Below, one piece after another: positions 42,123 to 51,759 of a DNA stretch of 64,000 nt (its first letter is position 1; each line of letters starts with the position of its first letter). The position numbers and the translations under genes are program-made. The notes beneath the pieces were generated by a model. The model was given only the letters and a program-made list of their open reading frames with translations. It was not told the origin of the DNA and ran no database searches. The stretch comes from Ectobius pallidus (Eukaryota > Arthropoda > Insecta > Blattodea > Ectobiidae): contig CAXKWD010000006.1 of the NCBI GenBank assembly GCA_964059195.1, positions 175,458,825-175,522,824 on the forward strand. The letters are read 5' to 3'.

Positions 42123-42284
42123 GTTACTTCTAGCCTATATGCCTGGGATTAAGTTAACCACTACTCTCTCTTGGGTTAAAAGCCTAATTCGGGGCTAAAA
42201 ATGGCTGCTGTAAATCAAGTATTTGATGTGGAATTGCTGTATTTCCCTCTCGTACGCTTCTCTGTCATTCTCTGTCATTTATTG

Positions 42285-42690
42285 AGGCATAGGAAAAGAT
42301 GGAAATCACTGGGAACGAGGTCCAGGCTGTAGGGTTGATGTTGAAACATCTCCCAGCCGAACTTTTGCAGAAGACTTGGAAAGAGGTATTTCAGCCTCCA
42401 CCCTACAGCTCGGACCGCGCACTCAGAGATTTCCATCTTTTCCTACCCCTCAAGAAATGACAGAGAAACGGAGAAGGCTACCACACAATGGTTCAAATCC
42501 CAGTCGGCAGACTTGTACGACACAAGTGTTCAAAAGTTGTTTCCACGGTACGACAAATGTCTCAATTCCGGTTGCGAATATGTTGAAAAATAGCTGAACA
42601 GTTGCTACAACTGTTGCAATAAATATTTCCCTTGAAATTTTGTTTTGTTTATGTAAACGGCCCCAGAGAACCTTACTTTGTGGACGGCCC
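42285..42690. pseudogene. mariner relic in inverted arrangement
   Basis: 42285-42362 is the reverse complement of the HPPYSPDFAPS/FHLF region (compare 2110-2170). From 42363 the plus strand gives KEVFQPPPYSSDRALRDFHL, then in another frame WFKSQSADLYDTSVQKLFPR and YDKCLNSGCEYVEK with a stop, the mariner C-terminus. Two copies, or a fold-back rearrangement, meet at about 42362. Frameshifted and inactive. Confidence 0.65.
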
Positions 42691-42778
42691 TGTAGTTGAT
42701 GATATGCTCTTATTATCAATAAATTTCGCGTTTTTAGATACTTCTAGGCAACACTGAATTCGTAATTTAATGTACTTA

Positions 42779-43205
42779 TGCCCGGTTTCTGTAAACTCGC
42801 GAAATACCTATGTGTAAATTATCCAATGGACAGAATTTACACAAGAATGACTTTTACAAACTTAAATAATTTAAAGGTAACAATCACATACACTTGTGGC
42901 GAGTTTCTAGATAAATGTCCTCGGGGTAAATGTGAAAATGACAGAAAAAATGCTCCTACAAACTCGGGCCAGATCTTTCCAAGGGTAAATCGACGGGATA
43001 ATTTATCCTTTGATGGATGGCTGGATAAAATTTAACCTGTCATAGGATCAATAATAATTTAAACAATGAGAATCAAAGCCTTCTGAATTAAATTAACTCT
43101 ACAACTCCAAGGCCTTGTTCATTATATCATTGTGGTTGAAATGGGACTAATTTGTCCATGGATAATTTACCCATAGGTATTTCACGAGTTTATAGAAACC
43201 GGGCA
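42779..43205. mobile_element. Harbinger-like non-autonomous element, complete
   Basis: TGCCCGGTTTCTGTAAACTC and the inverse GAGTTTATAGAAACCGGGCA bound 427 bp. TTA flanks both sides (42776-42778 and 43206-43208), the 3-bp target size of PIF/Harbinger. A copy missing its left end lies at about 44224-44603, inside R3. The 42778-43035 frame is internal and has no recognised domain. Confidence 0.7.
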
Positions 43206-43249
43206 TTAAAGAAGTAGAACTGAAGAGCGACAAATTATTGTAGATTAAG

Positions 43250-43498
43250 ATGTCCACCGAAGTACAAGGAAGCTTACATTGTATTTCATACACGAATGTG
43301 ACAGTGAAAACTACACCTGACTGCGACAAATTAAAGAAAGGAAAATCCAGGCCACCTTTCATCGAGATATTGCCACTTACCCCTTCACGCAGAACAGCTT
43401 CACACTTCACGGCACAGCCACAATATAAACAAATCAAAGGCGGTCTCAACTTCCTTTATCTAGATAGATATATGCCCATGCATTCATGTCTATGTTAG
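43250..43498 (+). CDS. unrecognised 82-residue frame
   Basis: Starts MSTEVQGSLHCISYTNVTVK and includes KLKKGKSRPPFIEILPLTPS. It lies in unique-looking sequence between the Harbinger-like element and the SINE pair, with in-frame stops just upstream. Its composition is coding-like but it has no recognised domain and the opposite strand is also open. Either an exon or chance. Confidence 0.2.
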   Translation: MSTEVQGSLHCISYTNVTVKTTPDCDKLKKGKSRPPFIEILPLTPSRRTASHFTAQPQYKQIKGGLNFLYLDRYMPMHSCLC

Positions 43499-43512
43499 AC
43501 ATTACGTACATG

Positions 43513-43890
43513 AGAATATTATAGGAGAAAAATTCCTCTGACTCTGGGATTTGAACCCAGGACCTTAGGCTATCTCTGATAGCCGTTAATTGCTCTCTTA
43601 GCAGAGATGGAACTCATAACTTAATCTACATATAATATATAGCAAATCTTCAGTCTCTTCAACATAAGTTAAAGCCGGAATCTAAGTCACATTACCTACA
43701 AAGATATTTATATTCTCTCTGGTAAGCTAGCTCTATGGATATTGTGGTCATTCATATAATGCAGTGGCACGGATAGCCAAAGGTCCTGGGTTCAAATCCC
43801 AGGATCAGAGGAATTTTTATCCTATAATATTATCTTGTAATATCCAACAGAGACAATAATCTGTGGTTCATGAATGCATATAGATATATC
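43513..43890. repeat. inverted pair of tRNA-derived SINE copies
   Basis: The minus copy at 43513-43585 (GGAGAAAAATTCCTCTGACT, GGGATTTGAACCCAGGACC) faces a plus copy at about 43758-43890 (AAAGGTCCTGGGTTCAAATC, TCAGAGGAATTTTTATCCTA, AATCTGTGGTTCATGAATGC). The spacer is about 170 bp. It has the same head-to-head organisation as at 8285 and 40232. Confidence 0.7.
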
Positions 43891-43954
43891 TATATTTTTA
43901 ATTTGTTTATAAAAATAGTTTTCCTAACATAAACACACACAATTATATATATAT

Positions 43955-44640
43955 TTACTTCCAAAGCTACCTGTGACCACTGCCAACAATACACTGTTGT
44001 CATGAGAACTGTACATGGAATTTGATTTTGATTTCATAATCCTGTGCAAAAAGGTAATATGTCTCCGCTAAAACATTTGATTTTTGGCATTTAAAATCAA
44101 AGTTTTTTTTAAATCCTTTCTTAGTGTGCACTTGCGTTATGAAACGAAGGTACTGTCAAAATTCCAAGTCTCTACCTGTTATAGTTTAAGCTCTACTTTG
44201 ATTCACTGTCAGTCATTCACTTACCCAATGGACAGAATTTACACAAAAATAACACCACACAAACACAAATAATTTAAAGATAGCAATCACATACACTTAT
44301 GACGAGTTTCTAGATAAATGTCCTCTGAGTAAATATGAAAATGACAGAAGAAATGTTCCTACAAACTCGGACTAGATCTTTCCAAGGGTAAATCTTCGGG
44401 TTAATTTATCCTTTCATGGATGGCTGGATAAAATTTAACCTCTTTGTAGGATCAGTAACAATGAGAATCAAAGCCTTCTGAATTAAATTAGCTGTAGAAC
44501 TCCAAGGCCTTCCTCATTATATCATTGTGGTTGAAATGGGACTAATTTATCCATGGATAATTTACCCATAGGTAATTCACAAGTTTGTAGAAACCGGGCA
44601 TAAGTCAGGACTAAGCCTCTTATATATAGAAGAGATATAA
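43955..44640 (+). repeat. R3 copy interrupted by a Harbinger-like element
   Basis: R3 from TTACTTCCAAAGCTACCTGT to CACTGTCAGTCATTCAC, then about 380 bp of the 42779 element (CCAATGGACAGAATTTACAC to TAGAAACCGGGCA at 44224-44603). R3 then ends with AAGTCAGGACTAAGCCTCTT. The left terminal repeat of the inserted element is missing. Confidence 0.6.
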
Positions 44641-45072
44641 ACAGCATAATTTCGTTTTCAGCAAGAATCTAGCACAAGAATCCTACGAAATTAGTTAGCG
44701 ATGTATGAGATGTGGATATTGGAGACCGCTTTTCCTTTCTGAGCGTGACTTTGTACATTTTCACGCTAATTAAACGCGTGCGAAATTCAACTTGTCTCGC
44801 ATATTGCGAGCTGATTTATCTTTCTCTTTGAAATAGGTTAATTCTATCAGAGATAATTATCTGTTTCAGTTCCCAACAGCTTCTTGAAGTAATTAATATA
44901 TTTGCATTATTAATAGCCTTGTCAACAACAACAATAACAATAATAATAATAACTTACTTAGGTTGCATCTTAGTTACATGGGGGAATCTTACATGCCCCC
45001 CTCATTTCTATATTCTTCTGCCCTTGTATGAACTGAAGCAACTTTCGATTTAGGCATGATTAGAGTTAATGT
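44641..45072. other. no gene recognised
   Basis: A+T-rich sequence with a short (AAT)n near 44938. No repeat or frame of note. Confidence 0.4.
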
Positions 45073-45342
45073 TCAAATATAATGACGAGAAGTATTATCG
45101 TAATTTCTACTAAACACCATCAGATAGCCATTTGCAAATAAAAGTGCCAACCATAACACTGTGGATAAAAGACGAAATCTGTTGGATACAAGTAACAAAC
45201 ATTCTACACTCTTCTGCTCTAATCGATCATAGGCATCGCTAATTTGGCAAAGACATAGCAGAAAAGGAGTGTATTCAACAGTACAAACCAGGTCACAGAC
45301 AATCTTTGCGAAAATTCTGCAATCTTTGCGTAAATTCTTCAA
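45073..45342 (-). CDS. unrecognised 89-residue frame with a membrane-like segment
   Basis: The frame reads MKNLRKDCRIFAKIVCDLVC at the start and contains one strongly hydrophobic stretch, LLSTVLWLALLFANGYLMVF, near the C-terminus, with six cysteines before it. It lies between repeats and has no copy in the window. It could be a small membrane protein, part of a receptor gene or a chance frame. No intron or promoter evidence. Confidence 0.2.
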   Translation of the reverse strand: MKNLRKDCRIFAKIVCDLVCTVEYTPFLLCLCQISDAYDRLEQKSVECLLLVSNRFRLLSTVLWLALLFANGYLMVFSRNYDNTSRHYI

Positions 45343-45904
45343 TCTTTGTAATCGATCACAAATATCGATATATCGGTAAATCTTCGACAGCCACAGAAAC
45401 AGCAGAAAAAAAGCATGCTGCTAAGTAATAAAAAATACAGTACACCAAAACACGATATTGTGATTTTAAGGCACATTTCCATGCTCATTTATCACTTTCC
45501 GGACAGAAGGGGCATATTTCGCGGAATCGAGTAAATTTCGCGACATTTCGTGGATTAAATTTGGTTCATATTGGTATTTTAAGCATATAAAAGCTAAATA
45601 TAGCTAAGGGAGGCTGTTTTATAAAATTTTGCGCTTGTTGTTGTTACCAAAATATACGGCCCCCTACTTGTCACCTCTCGGGAAAGTGTCAGAATGCCTT
45701 TGTTTAATCAGTTATAATTGCAATTATGATATGCAGAAAATAAGTTATTTTTGTAATCGATTTCCGCGTTAAGTTCCAGATAGATTCATTAAGCAGGGCT
45801 ACCGAAGAACAAAGGTTTAGTTTCCTTTAAACCAGATTAAAATCGTCCAGCATCAGCTGAACTATATATATTTGTGATAACTTGACACTCGCACACTCAC
45901 ATAA

Positions 45905-47193
45905 GGCTACGGCTCCACTAGCAGTATTCGACTGCTGCCGCGAGCAGTATTCTACTGCCTGAAAATGGAACACACGCAAACAAGTCTAGGTGGCTATATG
46001 GACAGTCATTGTACTGCTCTTAACACAATTACTGCGGCAGTAAAAGTTTCTACTGCCGCGGAATAGGACATGTTCCATTTTGGCGCAGTAATCTGCCGCG
46101 GCAATCTGGCTCCACTAGCTGTAGAAATCTGCTGGCAGCGGCAGTAAGTCATCTCGACGAATGTCTCGAGCACCCTATGCAATTCTGCCTGAGATCACAG
46201 GTAGAAGATTATCCAAAGGAACCCTCCGACATCCGGTAAAATTCAAAAAAAATTCTGGATATTCCCTAAGTTTGTGATGCATTGTACCAAACACGCCTTC
46301 ACGTTTCCTGTGACTTAATATTGGATGAATCCATCATTTACTTTTATGCAATCTCCGGCGACGGCGAACCAATAGCAAACATACAATTACTTTTAAGATA
46401 TACATTGCATTGGCGTAACTAGACCACTTGGGGCCCGAGACGGATTTATTTTTGAGGCCCCCTCCCCCAGTAAAAGCTACCACAAGCTACCACACGGCTA
46501 TTTTAACTTCTTTTTGTATGGCTAGCTTTTTTGTCTTTCAGTTCTTCTCCACGGGCAAATCTATACGAAAAAATAATAGCTCTATTTTCTTCAATTAAAT
46601 GATACATCTTCTGCTTATCTTCTAGAGGCCTCTCGCGGTCAACTCGTGAACTCGTTAAATTTTTCGTCAAAGTTAAAAGAAATTACATGTTTTATTTTTC
46701 ATCAGTTAAATGATACATTTCAGCGCAGTATCCAACTGCGCATCTCCTAGTGATCTCTCGCAACCGACTCAGACCGAAACAGTGGTAATTAGAGTCAATT
46801 TTTTTTGTAACACGTCCAATACTCTCTATTTTTATTTATTACAAAAATTCCGATGAGTGAAAAAAGAGGTGGAACATTAATTTTTATATTAGGATGGGGC
46901 ATCAATGGGGGCCCCCATAGTAAATGGGACCGCCCCATCCTAGGAACGCCACTGATACAACGCACTCATGTCCACCATTTATCACAAGACAGTCTATATT
47001 CTATGCATTTAAAGAACCCAACAACACCAACAAAACTGCTAGTGAAGCCGGGCTGAGCAGAGCGGAGCAGTAAACTACAGCCTTTTTTTCGCAGAAAATT
47101 TACAGCAAGTGAAGCCACCTTCTTGCGGTAAAAATCTAGGCAGTAGAATGCTGCTCGCGGCAGCAGTCAAATACAGCTAGTGGAGCCCTAGCC
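45905..47193. mobile_element. Harbinger-like element, 1289 bp, with nested hAT-H
   Basis: GGCTACGGCTCCACTAG and the inverse of CTAGTGGAGCCCTAGCC match at 16 of 17. Flanks are TAA (45902-45904 and 47194-47196), the target size of PIF/Harbinger. Sub-terminal GCAGTAG/CTACTGC motifs and several internal inverted repeats (CTGCCGCGG) are present. No transposase frame survives. The hAT-H at 46408-46954 lies inside. Confidence 0.75.
46408..46954. mobile_element. hAT-H element nested in the Harbinger-like element
   Basis: CATTGGCGTAACTAG and CTAGGAACGCCACTG are inverted ends (12 of 15). Flanks ATACATTG (46400-46407) and ATACAACG (46955-46962) match 6 of 8. It is 547 bp with G- and C-rich sub-ends. 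The 67-residue frame at 46853 runs over its right end and is not a gene. Confidence 0.7.
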
Positions 47194-47420
47194 TAAAAGT
47201 TAAAAAAAAAAAATGTCATAATAGCCGGCTATGGGATTTGAAGCAGGGATTTCCAGAATGCGAGTCCAAGACGTTACCATCTCGGCCACCTCGTAAATTT
47301 AAAGGACTAGTTTGATAAGCGTATGTGAAGTAATACTTTGTCATAGCTAACTGTATTGCAATTTCCAAAGCCGTATATGATCACAGTAAAACAATATTTT
47401 GCCATATTCATAGCTGTAGG

Positions 47421-47867
47421 CTTTGTATTTTTAGTCGAGAAAAATGGATGTTTATCATAGGCCTTAAGCATGTAAAAGGAGACAAAATAGGATGGAACAT
47501 TTATGTAAAATTGATGTCAGTGTTAATAAATATGTTTTAATTATTTGTCTGTTAAATAAATAATTTAAACAAAACATCTAGCAGTTGAGTAAATAATCGC
47601 GGGCACCTGCTAGTAAATTAATATGGAAGTTGGTTAATACAGAAATCAGTAATGGCTACGTAACCAGACAAGAAGAAATTGCAGACAGTGAAAGCCCTGC
47701 ACCGGGGCAGCAGCTGGTACAAAATTCACGGAAACTTTCCCCGGTCGTGAGTGACTGCATGTTCCAGCAGAGCAGGAGTTGTGACGCAACAATAAACACC
47801 ACGGCCTCCTCGTATCCCAGGTTTTAACACTACCAATTTAATCCATTCATTTTCATAAAAGAAATAA
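47421..47867. other. unresolved sequence with a 65-residue frame
   Basis: The plus frame at 47630-47827 (MVNTEISNGYVTRQEEIADS at its start) is moderately GC-rich and unique in the window. I recognise no domain. A TCGCGGGCACCTGCTAGT motif just upstream (about 47597) is the inverse of an R2 start, so the frame may sit beside an R2 remnant. Confidence 0.2.
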
Positions 47868-48955
47868 AATCAGGTAAACTGATGTAACAAAGTGCCAGTA
47901 TGTTTTTGTTTAAACAGTTATGACTGCAATTATGATAGGCCTATACAGAATATGTTTTTTTTTAAATTGATTTCCAAGTTAAGCTCCAGATTTATTCATT
48001 AAGCAGGGCTTACGGAAGAACAAAGGTCTAGTTTTTTTTTTAATGAGAATAAAATCTTCCAGCATCACCTGAACTGTACAGATATGTGATATCATGACAA
48101 TCGCACACTCACATAAAAATGTCAAAAAAAAATTCAAATTGGCCGGTTTCGGGTTTTGAACCATGGACTCCAGAATGTGAGGCCAAAGCGTTACCATCTC
48201 GGCCACCGGGGTCATTTTAACGGTCTAGTTGGATAAGCGCTTGTAAATCGATAGTGTTTTTTGTCATAGCTACCTGTATTTTAATTTCCAAGGCCTTATA
48301 AGATAACAGTAAAACAATAGGCAGTGTTGTCAAGATAATTGATTTTCATTTTTTTAATAAATTCTTTCGAATACGTATATTACCATAAAATAGGCACTAA
48401 ATTGAGCATTACTCCGAAACAGGTCAACCGATTTTATCTATTATAAATAGACGTCTTCCCATGGACATTATAAATGCGTATACGAAGTTTCATAAATATA
48501 CGATAAAGCGTATTTGAGTTATTGCGCCTTTAAAGTAGACATTAAATTGGGGTTTACTCCGGTACCGGTCAACAGATTAGGTTCAAATTCAATAGGGCAC
48601 TTCTCATGAACGTCATAAATGAGTATACCAAGTTTCATGGAAATCCGATACAGCGTATTTGAGTTGAGTTTCTATTAGAAAGGCGCCATAATCTATTAAA
48701 ATAGGCACTAAATCGGGCATTACACCGGTACCGGTGAACCGATTTGGTTCAATATCAATAGGGTTCTTCCCATGGACATTATAAACGTGTATACCAAGTT
48801 TCATTAAAATTCGACTAAGCGTATTTGAGTTATCGCGCGTACAGACACACGGACGGACGGACGGACAGACGGACGGACAGACAGACAGACAGACGGACAG
48901 ACATTTTTCGTCCCCACACACAATCTCATAAAGTACCATACTGGCACTTAATAAA
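47868..48955 (+). repeat. R1 repeat, reference copy
   Basis: AAGTGCCAGTATG at 47890-47902 is inverted at 48937-48949, giving a 1060-bp unit. Order inside: a GGTCTAGTT site (48025-48033), a 188-bp tRNA-like insert (GGTTTTGAACCATGGACTCC, GTTACCATCTCGGCCACC on the inverse strand), GGTCTAGTT again (48222-48230), and three tandem ~150-165-bp modules. Each module carries AGGCACTAAATTGRGCATTAC, CGGTACCGGTSAACCGAT and TACCAAGTTTCAT. A GACGGACGGACAGACAGAC microsatellite follows. Frames in it are not conserved. Confidence 0.8.
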
Positions 48956-49027
48956 ATGGGTAGGCCTACTTGACACCAGCCCAGACATTTCCACATCTTT
49001 CTATCGTCTTCAGGGCATCAGCAATTA

Positions 49028-49791
49028 CAGTCGGTCAAATAAAAAACGTCGGGACTCGTATGCAGTTAAAATTAAAGTTTTCACGCATTAGTTCACAAGT
49101 TTCCTATAAAAACATTAAATACAGGCCATTCTCGGAACATATGAGGCCATGCGACAGGAGGGAAAAAATGAAGAACTAAGGGAAAAAATTGAACAACGCC
49201 AAAACCGCAACACACGATATTCGACTTAATGTATTGTCATAATTCATTTTGCTTTGTGTCATCGCCACATACAAATGCTAAAGTGAGAGAAAGTGTAGTT
49301 AGGGCTGTAATTGACCTGCATTTTTCGGCCTCTGAAGCAGCGAGAACGTTCCATATTTATGAAAGAGCAGCTCGGATGTGGGAACTTCACTATAATGCGA
49401 CCGGAAGTTTTCACAGGGATCTGCCCGGCCGCGTATTTCGATGCTAGATGGTTGCAAAAGTTGAACGTAAGTTATTGATTTTGCACTACAAATACCGGTG
49501 TTATAAAATAAAATCTTTAAAAAATGCTTCTTGAATAATCATATTCCTTGCGAATTTATCAATTATTAATATTATAAGAATTTGCAACCAAGAATATGGC
49601 GGATTTGAGACATATAGCCACAGCCTTCTATACGTGTTTGTTTTGGAACAAAACTGACTAAATAATCAAGAAAATACATGGATAGACAAGAGGCGTGTGT
49701 GAACCTAACCTTAAGTCTTCCTGTACATGCGCATATGCTCGTTCGTGATACTTAATCAAATACCGCCCGACGTTTTTTATTTGACCGACTG
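49028..49791 (+). mobile_element. Tc1/mariner-type element with perfect 26-bp ends
   Basis: The first 26 bp (starting CAGTCGGTCAAATAAAAAAC) are exactly inverted at the right end (49766-49791). TA flanks both ends (49026-49027 and 49792-49793). The 764-bp element carries one open frame with a helix-turn-helix-like domain (49229-49447) but no catalytic DDE/D region. The perfect ends suggest recent activity driven by a related transposase elsewhere. Confidence 0.85.
49229..49447 (+). CDS. helix-turn-helix-like DNA-binding frame of a Tc1-type element, 72 residues
   Basis: From about residue 19 it reads KVRESVVRAVIDLHFSASEA and ARTFHIYERAARMWELHYNA, ending TGSFHRDLPGR. The pattern of a first helix, S-x-S-E-A-A-R-x-F, a second recognition helix with W, and T-G-S-F-x-R-x-x-P-G-R is that of N-terminal helix-turn-helix domains in Tc1/mariner-like transposases, which bind the terminal repeats. 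The frame stops right after the linker, so the catalytic domain is missing. It might be a truncated transposase or a first exon. Frame ends are not otherwise disrupted. Confidence 0.55.
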   Translation: MYCHNSFCFVSSPHTNAKVRESVVRAVIDLHFSASEAARTFHIYERAARMWELHYNATGSFHRDLPGRVFRC

Positions 49792-49967
49792 TACAATTAA
49801 AACGACATTGTCTTTTTTTTTTGCGTCAAAGTGATAAATAATTTTATTTATTTATAAACAGAGTAAGGGTAGGTATTCCTCAGGTTCGCGAGCGACCCCT
49901 GATGGTCCATACCTCAATGAAGTTAACTATGTCTTATATGCACCATTGGTAGCACTGGTCACCACAT

Positions 49968-50157
49968 GGTAACTCGATTCGATTCATGGATGGTTGATTC
50001 ATAGTATGCCGTGTTAGTTTTGTTTTTATACAACAAAGCACGAAATTAATTATTATTTGTATAATCCGTTACATTTCTATTCATGGGATAGTCTTAGTAA
50101 ATCCAGCTCGAGTTGACGAGTTTCATCAGATAAATTCGTCAACTCTCGTGTGATTAC
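49968..50157. repeat. repeat interrupted by hAT-B (paralogue of 16916-17130)
   Basis: GGTTGATTCATAGTATGCCG to ACTCTCGTGTGATTAC aligns with 16916-17130. It continues after the hAT-B insertion with CTATGATAAAATAAT from 50907. Confidence 0.65.
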
Positions 50158-50898
50158 TAGACTTCGGATTTTAGGTAAAAACCTATTTTAATCCTTAAGT
50201 GATATATAGACGAAAACTTGTATATGCATGTTTCATAAGTGACTGTGCCTAAAACTGATACTTTTATAGGACCTAAAACAGCCTATTTTTACGTTAGAGC
50301 CTAATATTGCCTTTTTGCTTGTTTTTCCTCTCAAGTTCAAAATAAGTTACTTTTTGTTATAAATTCTAGCATTTATTTTCAGTTCGTACTAAATTTTTAG
50401 CTCGGAATGTGCAGTACATGACACATTTGTATGTGGTTAAATAGTAAGGAATGTTTCGTCTTCAGTAGAAAAATTCCTTGGAATTCCCAAGAAAATGTAG
50501 TGTTTTTCTCCCGACTCCCACATCCAGTAACAGAAAAAAAAAGTAGTTATCTGAATCACTGAGGGATACAATGGGTTGAATATGCTAGTATGACATGCGT
50601 AGCTTCTGGACGCAGGGATTAGATTTTCACTGTTATGGTAGTAATACAGGCCCTAGTAATAGGTCTATATAATTCTGTGCACCATAGGCCTATATCTGTG
50701 TTTTATCATGATTATTGACTAACGGTGACTTCAATAAATATAATATTCTGCATTGCAATCGAGATATTTCAGAAAATTGGCAATTTAACGATTTTATAAG
50801 AGACTATTTTACGATTTTTAGAACCTAATTTCCAATTTTTAGAGCCTATTTTAGGTACCTAAAACAGCATTTTTAGCGTCCTAAAAGTTCGAAGTCTA
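50158..50898 (+). mobile_element. hAT-B non-autonomous element, complete
   Basis: TAGACTTCGGATTTTAGG and CCTAAAAGTTCGAAGTCTA ends, 741 bp. Flanks are perfect GTGATTAC duplications (50150-50157 and 50899-50906). The uninterrupted paralogous site at about 17105-17125 confirms the insertion. It is non-coding. Confidence 0.9.
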
Positions 50899-51250
50899 GT
50901 GATTACCTATGATAAAATAATTAAACGGTTTAAAAGCATGAATGTAGCTGATCTGCTAATACCATAATGTTTACGTTAATTTCACACAATCTAAGCTTTG
51001 ATTAGCCTATTTTTTTTTCACTATTTTATACTTTTTTTTATATTTTATTTTATTTTATTTTATTAACTAATATAACTAATTATACTAATATATATATACT
51101 AATATATAATTATACTAATTATACAGGTTTACATTTAAAATTACTAATAAACTTTACCAATCAACAGATTTGATTAACATTCAAAACACACCAAAAACAG
51201 CAGTGAAACGCAATGTTATACTAACTCTACCAATCAATGTTTAGAGTGCC

Positions 51251-51757
51251 TCAGGTTGACTTGAAGATGTCTTCATCGCACAGGATGCGAACTATGGGCT
51301 TCATCAGTTTGATCGCTTGCATTTTCTCGTTCCTTGTCAGATCTTGCCAGAGTACGGCTCCTTTCCTTGCCACATCAATTGAAGACTGGACCTTTGAGTC
51401 CACACACATCACAAACTCAAGGAAAGGGTTTTTGTCACTCACAGCTTTGACCGCAAATTCATCGAACTCCTGCCTTTCTTCCAATGTCAAGCGTGAACTC
51501 GCGTTCCTTCCACGGTGAGGCAGTCTCTGCTCCATAATCTGAAGACACAGGACGAACCTGAAGAAGGGCAATGTCTTGTACTTCCTCGCCGTTTTGCGAT
51601 GGCATAAGTTGTTGAATTCTTTTTGCTCGTTCGGAGCCATAGAACGCCACGTAGCAATGCCCTTTCTAGCCAACCATATTTCAGGAAATTCAAGTTCTCT
51701 TTTCTTACCTACCAGAAATTTGATGAAAGGATTGACGGATCTTCTTGTCAACATCAT
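51251..51757 (-). CDS. candidate host gene: protein with two MST-HMG-box-like units, 168 residues
   Basis: Two similar units are visible: residues 9-52 (NPFIKFLVGKKRELEFPEIW, then ARKGIATWRSMAPNEQKEF) and about 110-152 (NPFLEFVMCVDSKVQSSIDV, then ARKGAVLWQDLTRNEKMQAI). Each has NPF-x-x-F, a basic or polar stretch, ARKG-x-x-x-W and a Lys/Glu-rich helix. That spacing resembles the MST-HMG-box of insect protamine-like sperm chromatin proteins, so a DNA-binding role in the nucleus is inferred. A basic linker (KTARKYK, RLPHRGRNASSRL) separates the units. The frame starts ATGATG (51757-51752); the second ATG has the better A at -3. The gene is intronless, visibly more GC-rich than its surroundings, and followed on its strand by AATAAAATAAAATAAAA about 190 bp beyond the stop. 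The long plus-strand frame over the same region is a shadow. It could be a retrogene. Confidence 0.6.
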   Translation of the reverse strand: MMLTRRSVNPFIKFLVGKKRELEFPEIWLARKGIATWRSMAPNEQKEFNNLCHRKTARKYKTLPFFRFVLCLQIMEQRLPHRGRNASSRLTLEERQEFDEFAVKAVSDKNPFLEFVMCVDSKVQSSIDVARKGAVLWQDLTRNEKMQAIKLMKPIVRILCDEDIFKST

Positions 51758-51759
51758 GT

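Larger units (their letters stand above)
45690..47420 (+). repeat. R1 copy split by a Harbinger-like element
   Basis: The left part (AAGTGTCAGAATGCCTTTGT to CGCACACTCACATAA, 45690-45904) continues at 47194 with TAAAAGTTAAAAAAA. It then carries the tRNA-like segment (GATTTGAAGCAGGGATTTCC, TTACCATCTCGGCCACC) and GACTAGTTTGATAAGCGTAT to about 47420. Removing 45905-47196 restores the order seen at 48110-48130. Confidence 0.75.
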
